Of a stretch of DNA of 64,000 nucleotides, positions 30,117-39,345 are shown in pieces; position 1 is the stretch's first letter; each line of letters begins with the position of its first letter. The notes beneath the pieces were generated by a model, which had not been told where the DNA came from, did no database searches, and saw only the letters and a list, made by a program, of their open reading frames with translations. Position numbers and translations under genes: made by a program. The DNA is from Limnephilus marmoratus (lineage: Eukaryota > Arthropoda > Insecta > Trichoptera > Limnephilidae), in NCBI GenBank assembly GCA_917880885.1, contig OU862908.1, positions 13,937,501 to 14,001,500 of the forward strand. The letters are read 5' to 3'.

Positions 30117-30501
30117 GCGTATTTACAAAACCTATACCGATTCAGTCGCGGTAACGACAATTTACATTTTAAATATACCTCTATATTGGTTATTTTTTAT
30201 CACATTGCAAAAACAAAAATTGTTCTAAAATCTAGATAAAATAATCTTTCTGATGTGTGTATTAGAAATTAATAATTTTATTTTAAAATATTTAAATTTT
30301 AATATTATTCCCATATATTGTATATACACCTCTAAATTGATAATTTTTTATTACTTTGCAAATACAAAAATTGTTCTAAAATCTAGATATAATAATCTTT
30401 CCAATGTGTACATTAGAAATTCATAATTTTATTTCTAAATATTTAAATTTTGATATTGAAAATTTAAAGCGACTGAAACGCGGTAGGGATTGTAAATACG
30501 C
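30117..30501. mobile_element. 385-bp MITE, first copy
   Basis: Ends are inverted: GCGTATTTAC...TTCAGTCGC on the left, GCGACTGAAACGCGG...GTAAATACGC on the right. Flanked by 9-bp GCCCCGGCA copies. Inside, a ~150-bp AT-rich unit is repeated twice. A 9-bp duplication fits the Mutator-like superfamily, inferred from length only. Confidence 0.75.
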
Positions 30502-30510
30502 GCCCCGGCA

Positions 30511-30896
30511 GCGTATTTACAAAACCTATACCGATTCAGTCGCGGTAACGACAATTTACATTTTAAATATGCCTCTATATTTGTTATTTTTTATCACATT
30601 GCAAAAACAAAAATTGTTCTAAAATCTAGATAAAATAATCTTTCTGATGTGTATATTAGAACTTAATAATTTTATTTCTAAATATTTAAATTTTAATATT
30701 ATTCCCATATATTGTAAATACACCTCTATATTGATAATTTTTTATCACTTTGCAAAAACAAAAATTTTTTCTAAAATCTAGATAAAACAATCTTTCCAAT
30801 GTGTATATTAGAAATTAATAATTTTATTTCTAAATATTTAAATTTTGATATTAAAAATTTAAAGCGACTGAAACGCGGTAGGGATTGTAAATACGC
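30511..30896. mobile_element. 386-bp MITE, second copy in tandem
   Basis: Same element in the same orientation, roughly 4% different from the first by eye, separated from it by one copy of GCCCCGGCA (30502-30510) and followed by another (30897-30905). Confidence 0.75.
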
Positions 30897-31015
30897 GCCC
30901 CGGCAAGGCAAAGGTCCTGGGTTCGAGCCCCTGGTGTGATCGTATATTTTTCTGATTTTGTTTTCAGATTTTCGATTGAGTTTCGCTGAAATTGTCTTCA
31001 TTTAATTAAAACTTA
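30897..31015 (+). repeat. SINE family D, copy D3, right half
   Basis: Continues from the target site with AGGCAAAGGTCCTGGGTTCG (B box) and the tail GATTTTCGATTGAGTTTCGC, TTGTCTTCATTTAATTA. Confidence 0.65.
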
Positions 31016-31325
31016 CAATTTGAGTATTTACTCATTAAGTTAAAAGTAAAAATAATTAATTCTATCACAACCTTTAAAACGTATTGTCATAATTCAAGTA
31101 ATATATGTTTGTAATTGCCCTTGCATTTTTATTAAAACTTTGTATTGATGTTTCTAACGCCTGTTGAGTATTGATGTAAGAACCTAAGTTAAAATAAAAT
31201 AATTTTCATTATTTGAAGGAAAATTTTAGAAGAGCAACAATACCATTATTCGAGCATATTGAAAAACAAAATCCACATTGAAGCATTAATTCATATTTTA
31301 ACAGAAAATTATTTAAACATTTTGT

Positions 31326-31487
31326 TTCAAAATAGGACTTATAACGTGTGATTTTTCACAGTTCAGCACTCGTAAACAATATATTTTCGGTTTTGATGGA
31401 TGCAATACAAAATAGTACTTATAACCCGTGATTTTTCACAGTTCAGCACTAGTAAACCATAAATTTTCGGTTTTGATGGATGCAATA
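31326..31487. repeat. 80-bp tandem duplication
   Basis: CAAAATAG...CTTATAAC...GTGATTTTTCACAGTTCAGC...TTTTCGGTTTTGATGGATGC occurs twice in a row with few differences. Confidence 0.8.
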
Positions 31488-31556
31488 TTCTAGAATTCAA
31501 AAATACATAATATTTATTATTTTACTTAAATAACATGACAATAAATCCAAAACACA

Positions 31557-31880
31557 ATCTAGATAGCATTTAGTTCGGGTTTGAATCTTGCAATCGTACA
31601 TAAAGATAGCAGCCAATAAAAATATGCGTCAAGAAAATGAAGATAAGTTAGTAGTTCTTAGTCGTAGTATGATATATTATTACCCGTGACAGTTGTTTCG
31701 CCCTCTGAAGGCATTATCAGTTTGATAATGCCTCAGAGTAGTTGTTGAATGCTGATCAGTTGGTAGAGCTTCGCCCCGGTATATCCTGGGTTCAAGTCCT
31801 AGATGTGACCGTATCTTTTTCAGATATTTCGGTTTTCAGATTTTCGATTGAGTTTCGCGAATATTGTCTTCATTTAATTA
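31557..31880 (+). repeat. SINE family D, copy D4 with internal insert
   Basis: Full family D layout: TAGATAGCATTTAGTTCGG, AAAATGAAGATAAG, TTGGTAGAGCTTCGCCCC, CTGGGTTCAAGTCC, then the family tail. About 60 bases with a 16-bp-stem hairpin (CTCTGAAGGCATTATCA / TGATAATGCCTCAGAG) are inserted before the tRNA head. Confidence 0.65.
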
Positions 31881-31909
31881 ATATATTATGAATTTACGCC
31901 GCCGTTTTT

Positions 31910-31985
31910 TACAATAATTGAGTGTGTAATGGCCAGCACAGTTGCCTTCCAAGCAGGTGACCGGGGTTCGATTGGTGTTACATTT
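31910..31985 (+). repeat. tRNA-like SINE head, family H copy 2
   Basis: TGGCCAGCACAGTTGCC, TTCCAAGCAGGTGACC, GGGGTTCGATT; partner of 27637-27715. Confidence 0.4.
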
Positions 31986-32103
31986 TTTTGTAATTTGTTT
32001 TTTTTTACTTTTTTATAAGACTTTCGCTTAATTTTTTAATTATTTTATTATTCATTCATGTTTGTATTTTATATCAGAGCGCCAGTTTTATAATATAATC
32101 GTA

Positions 32104-32160
32104 CTAGCAGACCCGGCCACACGTTGTTGTGGCTAATAAACCTTTATAACCAACACCATC
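32104..32160 (-). mobile_element. Helitron 3' end fragment
   Basis: CTAGCAGACCCGGCCACACG is the reverse of a CGTGTGGCCGGGTCTGCTAG Helitron terminus. Too short to assign further. Confidence 0.45.
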
Positions 32161-32165
32161 TAATC

Positions 32166-32466
32166 TGTTAAATCAAATCCACACCGCCCGTTTGTCAGCC
32201 CGTGTATAGTTGCCCAGTACGCCCAGTTTCTGAGAGGCTAACTTAACTCTGGTTTCGATGGAGCCCCCGTACCTGAGCTGGTCACTTAGAGTTATACCAA
32301 GCATATCGATGGAGGTCGTGTTCGGAAGATTGCTTCCGTTAAAGGAGACTAGATTTTCATTTCGATCCCTTTTAGATGTTATCATACATGATTGGGTCTT
32401 TGAAACATTAAATTCGACGAGGTTATTCTTATCCCCAAGAGAAACACTCTTGAGGTAACCGCCCAT
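32166..32466 (-). pseudogene. LINE family C RT fragment
   Basis: The minus-strand frame reads NLVEFNVSKTQSCMITSKRD, IDMLGITLSDQLRYGG, RVKLASQKLGVL: the RT region after the catalytic box up to the thumb. Only about 97 codons remain. Similar to the pieces at 37.4 and 60.9 kb. Confidence 0.75.
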
Positions 32467-32499
32467 TCTTTACTTCAAAGCCCTCCGAGCTATTGGGCT

Positions 32500-32590
32500 T
32501 TGAAATATGAAAGAGAACAAGACACAGAAAAATAGAAAAAGACAATGGTAGCGAACGTGTCTCGAGCCCAGATCTCTCAGAATATGGAAA
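32500..32590 (-). repeat. SINE family J, inverted copy 1
   Basis: Anti-sense of the 32.67-kb copy: TGAAAGAGAACAAGACACAG, AAAAAGACAATGGTAGCGAA, CGAGCCCAGATCTCTC. Confidence 0.55.
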
Positions 32591-32667
32591 AAAGAATTAG
32601 TTGAAGAAAATATTGTTAATTCTAAAATTTGAAATAGGAAATTGACAAATATGACGGTTTGACAGAA

Positions 32668-32785
32668 GGTGGCAATAGCGAAATTGGTTAACACGCACTT
32701 CCCGGTTAGACGAGAGGTCTGGGTTCGAGTTCCAGTTGCGACCATTGACTTTTTCTATTTTTTTGTGTCTTGTTCTCTTTCATGT
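32668..32785 (+). repeat. SINE family J, copy 2
   Basis: tRNA-like head AATAGCGAAATTGGTTAACA, B box GTCTGGGTTCGAGTTCC, GCGACCATTGACTTTTTC and the tail TTGTGTCTTGTTCTCTTTCA. Confidence 0.6.
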
Positions 32786-33965
32786 TTTCGTTTAGATTAT
32801 TATTGTTATCTTGATATATAAAAAATAGTTTAAATAGGTTACCTTAGGTTAGGTTATGGGCTATTTTCCTTTTATTTATTTTCATAGCTTTTAATTAGTT
32901 TTCAAAGAGGTGTTGAGAAGAGTTGATTCTGAGTTGGCATGGCACTGAATTTAAATATCCTCTAATTAATTATTTTGTAAAACAATGTAAGAACCAAAAC
33001 AAAAAAAATCCTTTTTCATAATTCCTTAGCCGAATTTAAATCCATGTGTTAATCTCAGATCCAAACAACCTGCCACTCTGTCACAAACTCTTACCACCTG
33101 CCACCCGATTATAAAAAAAAACTAAGTAATTAAAATGTCATCAAAAGATGTCATGTCGAACGGTAATATTCTCGGCTGAGGTAACAATGAAGTCCCACTT
33201 GTACAGTTCACTTCAACTCAATGTGGTCCAACATTCCTGCATTTAATCTAGAACACAAAGGTTTACTTTCACTCTCTTCCGTGACAGTTGGTCGGCATCG
33301 GCCGCGACAGCCATAGCACTGCTTTTCCAATGGACTTTCCGTGGAGCCTTTACGAATCCTCTACTTCTCTTTTGGCTACATCACAGTGGCGGAGTTTGAT
33401 TATCTATTATTATCCGTTCAAATACTAATTGCACATAGTTATAATACGGAAAGCAGCTAGTCACAAAAAGCTCAAACTGAGATAAAAGCACATTTGCCTA
33501 AAAATTGAATAACCAAATCTACACAACGCCATGAATGCATTGATATATATAAATAGATGAGACAATAAGCGAATAAATTGGTTCGACGGATTTGAAGGTA
33601 GTACCTCCAATTCTCTATTTCACGCATTTAGTGGACCAAAAACCATCGTGTCGTGTTGGTCATTTGAAATACATCTGGCAAGCGTATGTGTAAAAGGCGT
33701 TCGTGCAATGTATGGAACGGACTATTCAGACTGTTGAACGTTCGAGTTCTTACTACGCTGTGCCCTCAGTCTAAGGACACCTGCGTTCTTGTACATTTTT
33801 GCAGGTATATTTACATGGCGGCTCGCGCTCGGTGTGGAGTCTATTGGAAGTCCCTTAAATGTTTCAATACCCGGCTTCAGAGCATTATATTTTATACATT
33901 TTATAAATATAAGACAAAAGGTCTCGATAAACTACTTTTTAGTAGTTTGTCTAACGGGTTCTTTA
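32786..33965. other. No recognisable feature
   Basis: AT-rich DNA. A 96-codon frame at 33686-33976 has no recognisable domain. Confidence 0.45.
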
Positions 33966-34390
33966 CATTAAAGTGATTTAATAGTTACATTTTTAAAATT
34001 TAAGATATAAAATTAAATAAAAAAATTTACAGAAATATACTTAGATACATTTTTACAATTATAGATATAAAATAAAATAATTTTTTTACAGAAATATACT
34101 TAGATAAAAGAAAAATTATGAAAACGTGAATAACAATTTTAAAGTCTTTAGTTATTGTAAGCTAATACAAATTAGTTCTTTCCGTAAGCCAAGTCTTCAG
34201 TAAGTTCACCAATTGTTTGTTTTGGGTACAGTTTTTAATTTCAGCTGGAAGCATATTTAAACAACTGGGAATCATGTAATTTAACGTTCTTTGTCCATAT
34301 TTATTTGTATGTTTAGGTACAATTAGTCTTTCATTAATGTTAAAACGAGTATTATGGTTGTGTTCCAGCCTGTTTATATATAAAAGGGTT
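33966..34390 (-). mobile_element. LINE 3' end (CR1/Jockey-like)
   Basis: The minus strand shows a C-terminal RT tail: HNHNTRFNINERLIVP, TNKYGQRTLNYMI, LNMLPAEIKN, LLKTWLTER, then a stop and an AT-rich UTR with a ~50-bp tandem repeat (ACAGAAATATACTTAGATA twice). Confidence 0.7.
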
Positions 34391-35080
34391 ATTTATGTGC
34401 TGAAACTCGTTCCAGAACTCGCGACCGCGAATGGCGCGATGTCATACTCGTAATTGAAACTTTGAATGCAATATTTTCCATCGCATTTTTTTTCTTTTAT
34501 AGTAATTAAGGTGAATATAAAGATTTTCTAAAAAATATTTGTATTAAGCGTAACCAGTGATTTCGAAAGTTTACCAAAATTAGCGCTGCAACAGTAAAAA
34601 ATAACTAGGTTGATTAATATAAGTGATGAACTTTGATGTCGTTGTATGCGGCCCTCTACTTGAAAAGTCTGTAAACCCCTGCTTTGCAATCGCATTCTGA
34701 GATGAACACGAATCTGGATTATATTTGTAAGGCATGGCGCCTCTATTGTATATCTCTATGCATGAATGTTGTTTTACTTCAAAAAATTATAAATAATTGA
34801 TAGATACCAATATCTGATAACTTTAAAGTCGATTTAAATTAAGATTTTTTTAGGAATATGGAAATATTGGGGTTTTTTTAGGTCTGGCTGTTTTCTAAAC
34901 AATAAATATGGGTGAATGTAAGCTATGCAATTAACCGTCTGACGTTACATACATTACATTTATATTTTCATTTGCTGCATATGCAATCTACATGGCCAGA
35001 GCTCCCAAAAACACTAAATTTATGTGACCACGAGCCCTGTGCACGTTTTCTGCTATTAAGGTAAATGTCATTGTTAGAAC
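34391..35080. other. No recognisable feature
   Basis: AT-rich DNA without a convincing open frame. Confidence 0.45.
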
Positions 35081-35120
35081 GTTGGGATTTTTTTCTGAAA
35101 TCGATTTTCGTTTTAGTAGA

Positions 35121-35273
35121 ATGACAACAAAAAACAAACGAAAAAAGTTTTGCCTAAATTGTGGCATGGCTGCTTTCTGCATAATATTATTTATAATATT
35201 TCTTAATATTTATAATGTTTCTGTTCAATATATCTTCCATGCATCTAATTCCTGCCACACAGGGACACTCTAG
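35121..35273 (+). CDS. Short ORF with type II membrane-protein-like start
   Basis: From this ATG: MTTKNKRKKFCLNCG (basic) followed by a hydrophobic helix AAFCIILFIIFLNIY and a polar end, 50 aa. A pyrimidine-rich ATTTTCGTTTTAG precedes it. It could be the first coding exon of a Golgi-type membrane protein, but no good donor follows before the stop at 35273, so it may be chance. Confidence 0.2.
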   Translation: MTTKNKRKKFCLNCGMAAFCIILFIIFLNIYNVSVQYIFHASNSCHTGTL

Positions 35274-35549
35274 GATCTATATTCTTTCAATATGAATGTA
35301 ATTTCTTTTAACAACCTTAGAGTACTTGAGTTGAGGGCACCCTGAAGGAGAAACCCTTGTTACTTAGAAAGGTTGTGAGTGACCCCGCAGGGCTCCATTA
35401 TTCAAATGTTATCGTAATTAAAATTTAATTTTTTGATTAGCAAAATTGCAGTAGGAACCTAAAAATAGTTTTTGTGAAAAATCATTTCAAATGCACTGTT
35501 TGTATTCTAGTTTGCCAAAATATCTGTTGAGGTTGACAATGACTTAAAA

Positions 35550-35700
35550 ATAATTTCTTGAAATAATTTCTATGGTTTGAAGCGTTGCTTTAATTGGCTT
35601 TAGTCGTGTTAAGTGACAAGATCTGAATAGCCAGGAACTACCTAACTTTCCATTTCCCCTCTCAGTTTGTTTCAGCCTCACAAAATACCGCAATATATGT
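35550..35700 (+). repeat. SINE-like family A, copy A4 (3' truncated)
   Basis: TTGCTTTAATTGGCTTTAGTC, AAGATCTGAATAGCCAGG, TTTCAGCCTCACAAAATACC. Confidence 0.55.
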
Positions 35701-35888
35701 ACAATAAATACCTCAGAAGGTACGCACAGCTTTACTGAAAACAAAATTGGCATATTTTCATGAGACATTAGGTCTATCATGTTTTGGAAACGTATTACTT
35801 ATTTTAACGATGTTTTTTTTTTTAATTACACGTTATTGTGTAATTTAATATTTAACACGGTGAAAATATGTAGGTAATTATTACATCT

Positions 35889-36305
35889 TCTTATATATAA
35901 AAATGAATCGCAGAATATGTTGCTAAGCGCATAACTTTCGAACGACTGCACCAAATTGGATAATTCTTTTTTTGTGTGTTCGTTATTGTCAGTACAAGAT
36001 TTTTATAAAACTTCCGGTGAGCTCTGGCATTATGAAATTTGTATAAAAAAATTGCTATTGGTGGCACGTGAGATTTGAAAACTGAATGTATGGAAAGCGG
36101 GAGGGAGGGAGGGGGAACATGGGAGGGGGAGGGGGACCTGGGATGGGGGAGGGGTAAACGGGAGGGGGGGTTCGCGGGATGGGGGAAAGGGGGGGGAGTG
36201 GAGTGGGGAGAGGGAAGGTGGAGGTGACGGAGTGGGAACGCGAGAGGTGAAGAGGACGCAGAAGAAGAAGGGGAGGCGGAAGGGGAACGGGACGAATGGG
36301 AATCA
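35889..36305 (+). mobile_element. Non-autonomous Helitron with G-rich cargo
   Basis: Begins TCTTATATATAAAAATGAAT, contains TTCGAACGACTGCACC and TTGGATAATTCTTT, GGCATTATGAAATTTG, GGTGGCACGTGAG, then a 200-bp purine-rich block. The usual CTAG end is missing. Confidence 0.65.
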
Positions 36306-36429
36306 CATTTCCTTTCTTCTTACATTGCTACAGAAACTATTCTGAAAAATTATTAATTATTTTTGTTGCACTATTGCATAAATTGCCTGATTTAGCGGTT
36401 TTCGATATAGCGGTTTTCCATATTTAATT

Positions 36430-36860
36430 ATGTATCGCACATTTCAAACGACCACGCTGAAACACCGAGGGCTAATTTTTATTTTCGCGGAGATTAATAA
36501 TATTCAAATTTCCGCCACTGCTAAGCGAGCCATTCAATCTATTCAACTATTCACGGCCGGGCCTGCACTATTGTCACTGCAGCGTTCTGGAGCTCCGTTC
36601 TGGCGTTCTACCTCTCTGACGCATGGCGTTCTGTTGCGGTGTTCTGTTCTGCAGTTCTCTGAAGGTGGAGGGGTTACCGTGGGAGTTATCTGCCTCTGAT
36701 ACAGTTTGGCGGGAGTTAACCGCCAGTATCACTTTGTCGCCAGTTTCATAATCAGTAGTCCGTCAGGCGCGCCGAGCGCTGCGCGTGGATAAACCAAACA
36801 TACATGATCTCTATTACACTTCCGGCGCGAATTAGACAGATCGAGTGCGAAATGAAATCT
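36430..36860. other. GC- and CpG-richer island
   Basis: Contains GGCGCGCCGAGCGCTGCGCG, CTTCCGGCGCGAATTAG and repeated GTTCTG motifs in otherwise AT-rich DNA. It might be a promoter/5' exon region or a solitary LTR; no TG...CA ends or duplication could be fixed. An 89-codon frame inside is unrecognised. Confidence 0.3.
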
Positions 36861-37384
36861 ACGTGATGTTAAATAAAACTGTGTTAGTTCATTCAAATTA
36901 TAATATCTTGCATGTTTACAGTTTCATTTCTTTTTACTTCTAAATTAATCTATTTGTTTTCATCTGTTGAAAATTTTTCAGGATATTTGATGTAATCTAA
37001 TTTATTGTTGGTACAGACTGTCTGTCGTTTCGCTACTGGCGGCATTTTTTTGGTTTTTACGAAACTATTTTATCGAACGAATTTGTTTTGATCGGCGACC
37101 TGAAAGTACGTACTGATTTGGATAAATACTTTTTAACACAGCTAACAATTAAATTAATAACATGAAGATGTATTTAATGTAAATGATATATTTTAATTAA
37201 ATTTATCGCTTTTCGTACTAAAAATAAATAACAAGTTCTTAATCCTCTTGCTCCTTAATTAACCGCAGTTTTAAAAATACCTTATTATAAACAGCCATCC
37301 CCACATGACTAGAATAAAATGCAAGATAAATCTGATGTCAAAATCTTAACAAGCCCATTTTGTATCTGATGTTTTTTAGACTAT
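36861..37384. other. No recognisable feature
   Basis: AT-rich DNA. Confidence 0.45.
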
Positions 37385-38022
37385 TATGCTTGGTGTAACT
37401 CTGAGTGACCAGCTCAGATGTCAGGCTCCATCGAAGCCTGAGTAAAGTTAGCCTCTCAAAAACTGGGCGTACTGTACAGGGCCCGTAGATACTTTAATAG
37501 TACACAACTGCTAACCCTGTACAAATCACCAGTACGCCCCACGGTTGAATTTGGCAGCCACCTCTGGTCTCTCTGGTCTGGAGCTCCAAAATACCTGAAA
37601 AATACTCTCGACGCTGTGCAGAAACAGGCGGTCCATTTAATAGATTCTCCCATCTTAACTGACAGATTGCAATCTTTAGATCATAGACGTCGGGTGGGAA
37701 TGTTATCCTTGTTCTACCGGTATTTCACTGAAACTAGCGTCATTGATCCCTTCGGAACCGGTGCATAGTCGAGAAACACGCCAAACGCGTGCCCAACATA
37801 TGAACACGGTTGACATTTGTCACATGAGAACGGGTCGCTTTTTCGACCCGTTCTTGTGTTCAACAGCTCGGCTGTGGAACGATTTGCCAGCCTCTGTGTT
37901 TCCTCCTTCCTACAACATAGGTCTCTTCAAGACCAACGTTCATTCCTTCCTCTCATCAAAAAGACCCTCATAGAAATTATTTTTCTCAGGGCCTCCTGTG
38001 TGGAGTTAATGTAAAAAAGGAC
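37385..38022 (+). pseudogene. LINE family C, RT C-terminal region and 3' UTR
   Basis: Protein blocks in changing frames: GVTLSDQLR at the left edge, SPVRPTVEFGSHLWSLWSGA, LDAVQKQAVHLIDSP, RRRVGMLSLFYRYF, TVDICHMRTGRFFDPFLCST, ARLWNDLPASVFPPSYNI, HSFLSSKRPS. A gap removes the segment after the thumb start. The 3' end CTCCTGTGTGGAGTTAATG and AAAAAA is shared with family B. Confidence 0.8.
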
Positions 38023-38282
38023 TTATTTGAAAAAGAACCTAGACCCTAAAATATCTATAAAGTTAGGAGTCTTCTTTTGGGTCTGAACTTGTATTACAAC
38101 ATACCTTATAAATATTTTATCAATGCACAAGAGTCTTACCTGTTCCCAAAAATCTGGGGCTAGAGAAACTAAGGCAAACCCAATATTATGGGGTTGAAGG
38201 TAGTGTAAGGAAGATTAGTCACGAAATTGGATTCCCCATATGGTGTCTTACGTTAACATAATTTTCGATGCGGAATTTGACC

Positions 38283-38498
38283 GGTCATAGGCTAAGTTGG
38301 CTTAGCGTTCGGGTCTCACCCAGGTATCGCGTGTTCGATTCCTCGACTGACAAGATCCTCCATCATGACACAACCAACATTTTCCGCTTATTGCGGTGGT
38401 AGTAGGAGATTTTCAAATATTGTCTTGTATCTCCAAGAGAAAATATAATTCATTGTTCTGAAATATTTTGTTTCTAATCTAATCTAATCTAATCTAAC
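38283..38498 (+). repeat. tRNA-derived SINE family I with (TCTAA)n tail
   Basis: Head TCATAGGCTAAGTTGGCTTAG (A-box region) and GCGTGTTCGATTCCTCG (B-box region), then a ~150-bp body and about five TCTAA units at the 3' end. Confidence 0.65.
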
Positions 38499-38884
38499 AT
38501 GCCAAGACGCCAAGGAGCCAGGGCGCTGATAATGTCTAACTCGTAATACAGCACCTTTAAAAGGTTTTTACTAGCGCCAGGCGCCTTTTGGCTCAGGGTT
38601 GGCCCTGATTATATGTTTTCATCCACGATCCCTGGACGCGACAGCTGCGCAGCTATTTGTATTCAGGAGATAAGCTATAAGAAATAAGACCAATAACATC
38701 ACGAGATCTAGAAACGCTCGAGATCAAGGACAATAAAATATCCGACACCCTCCCAAATCAAAAGCTTTGTTATACATACTACACGACTTCCTAGATTTTA
38801 ACATATAAGAGCATTTTTAGAACACAAGATGTTCTTGTTTTTTTTACAAGACTTTCACAGTCCAATTGGGAAATTCCCGTTTTA

Positions 38885-39345
38885 GGACAATTTGGGAGGC
38901 GTGTATGGGTACCGCCGCCCCGGGAACCATTTATTGGACAACCAACACCCCTGCCACAGGTCACCCCAAGTGGTTCGCTACGATTGGTGACTTAGCAGGG
39001 GTGCCCGGGTTCATGGGATGAGGTTTGTCTAGGTCTTGGTGGCGGACACGTTTGCCCAATCACTGCGTAGCGGGCTGGATCGGAGGAGACTAATTGAGGG
39101 AGCTTTTCACCATTCTCCAGACGCTTCGCCTTGCACCGCAGTGTGAGGAATAGATTTATCCTGGCCAAACTGACCCCCAGATTCCTATCCACCCCTCATA
39201 CCTTTTCCCTTGCAATATCTTCTTCTCCTTCCTTTCCCTTAAAAGACCCTCCACACAGCATCCTCAAAGATGACATAGGCCCCTAGGGAAATTGTTTTCC
39301 TCGGTGTCTCCTGTGTGGAGCTAATGTAAAAAAAAAAATAAAAAA
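38885..39345 (+). repeat. Family B repeat, copy B3 (longest)
   Basis: ATTTGGGAGGCGTGTATGGG, ACCGCCGCCCCGGGAACC, TTATTGGACAACCAACACCC, CCCCCAGATTCCTATCC, GACCCTCCACACAGCATCC, TCCTGTGTGGAGCTAATG, A-rich tail. About 460 bp. Confidence 0.7.

Noticed and set aside
31750..31815. Possible tRNA gene with TTGGTAGAGC and GGGTTCAAGTCC
   Set aside because: No acceptor-stem pairing was evident and the SINE D tail follows directly.
36430..36699. 89-codon frame in the GC-rich island
   Set aside because: No domain and repeated GTTCTG words explain part of the open frame.
38470..38498. (TCTAA)n as a telomere-like repeat
   Set aside because: Insect telomeres are TTAGG; the complement here is TTAGA, and the array is a SINE tail.
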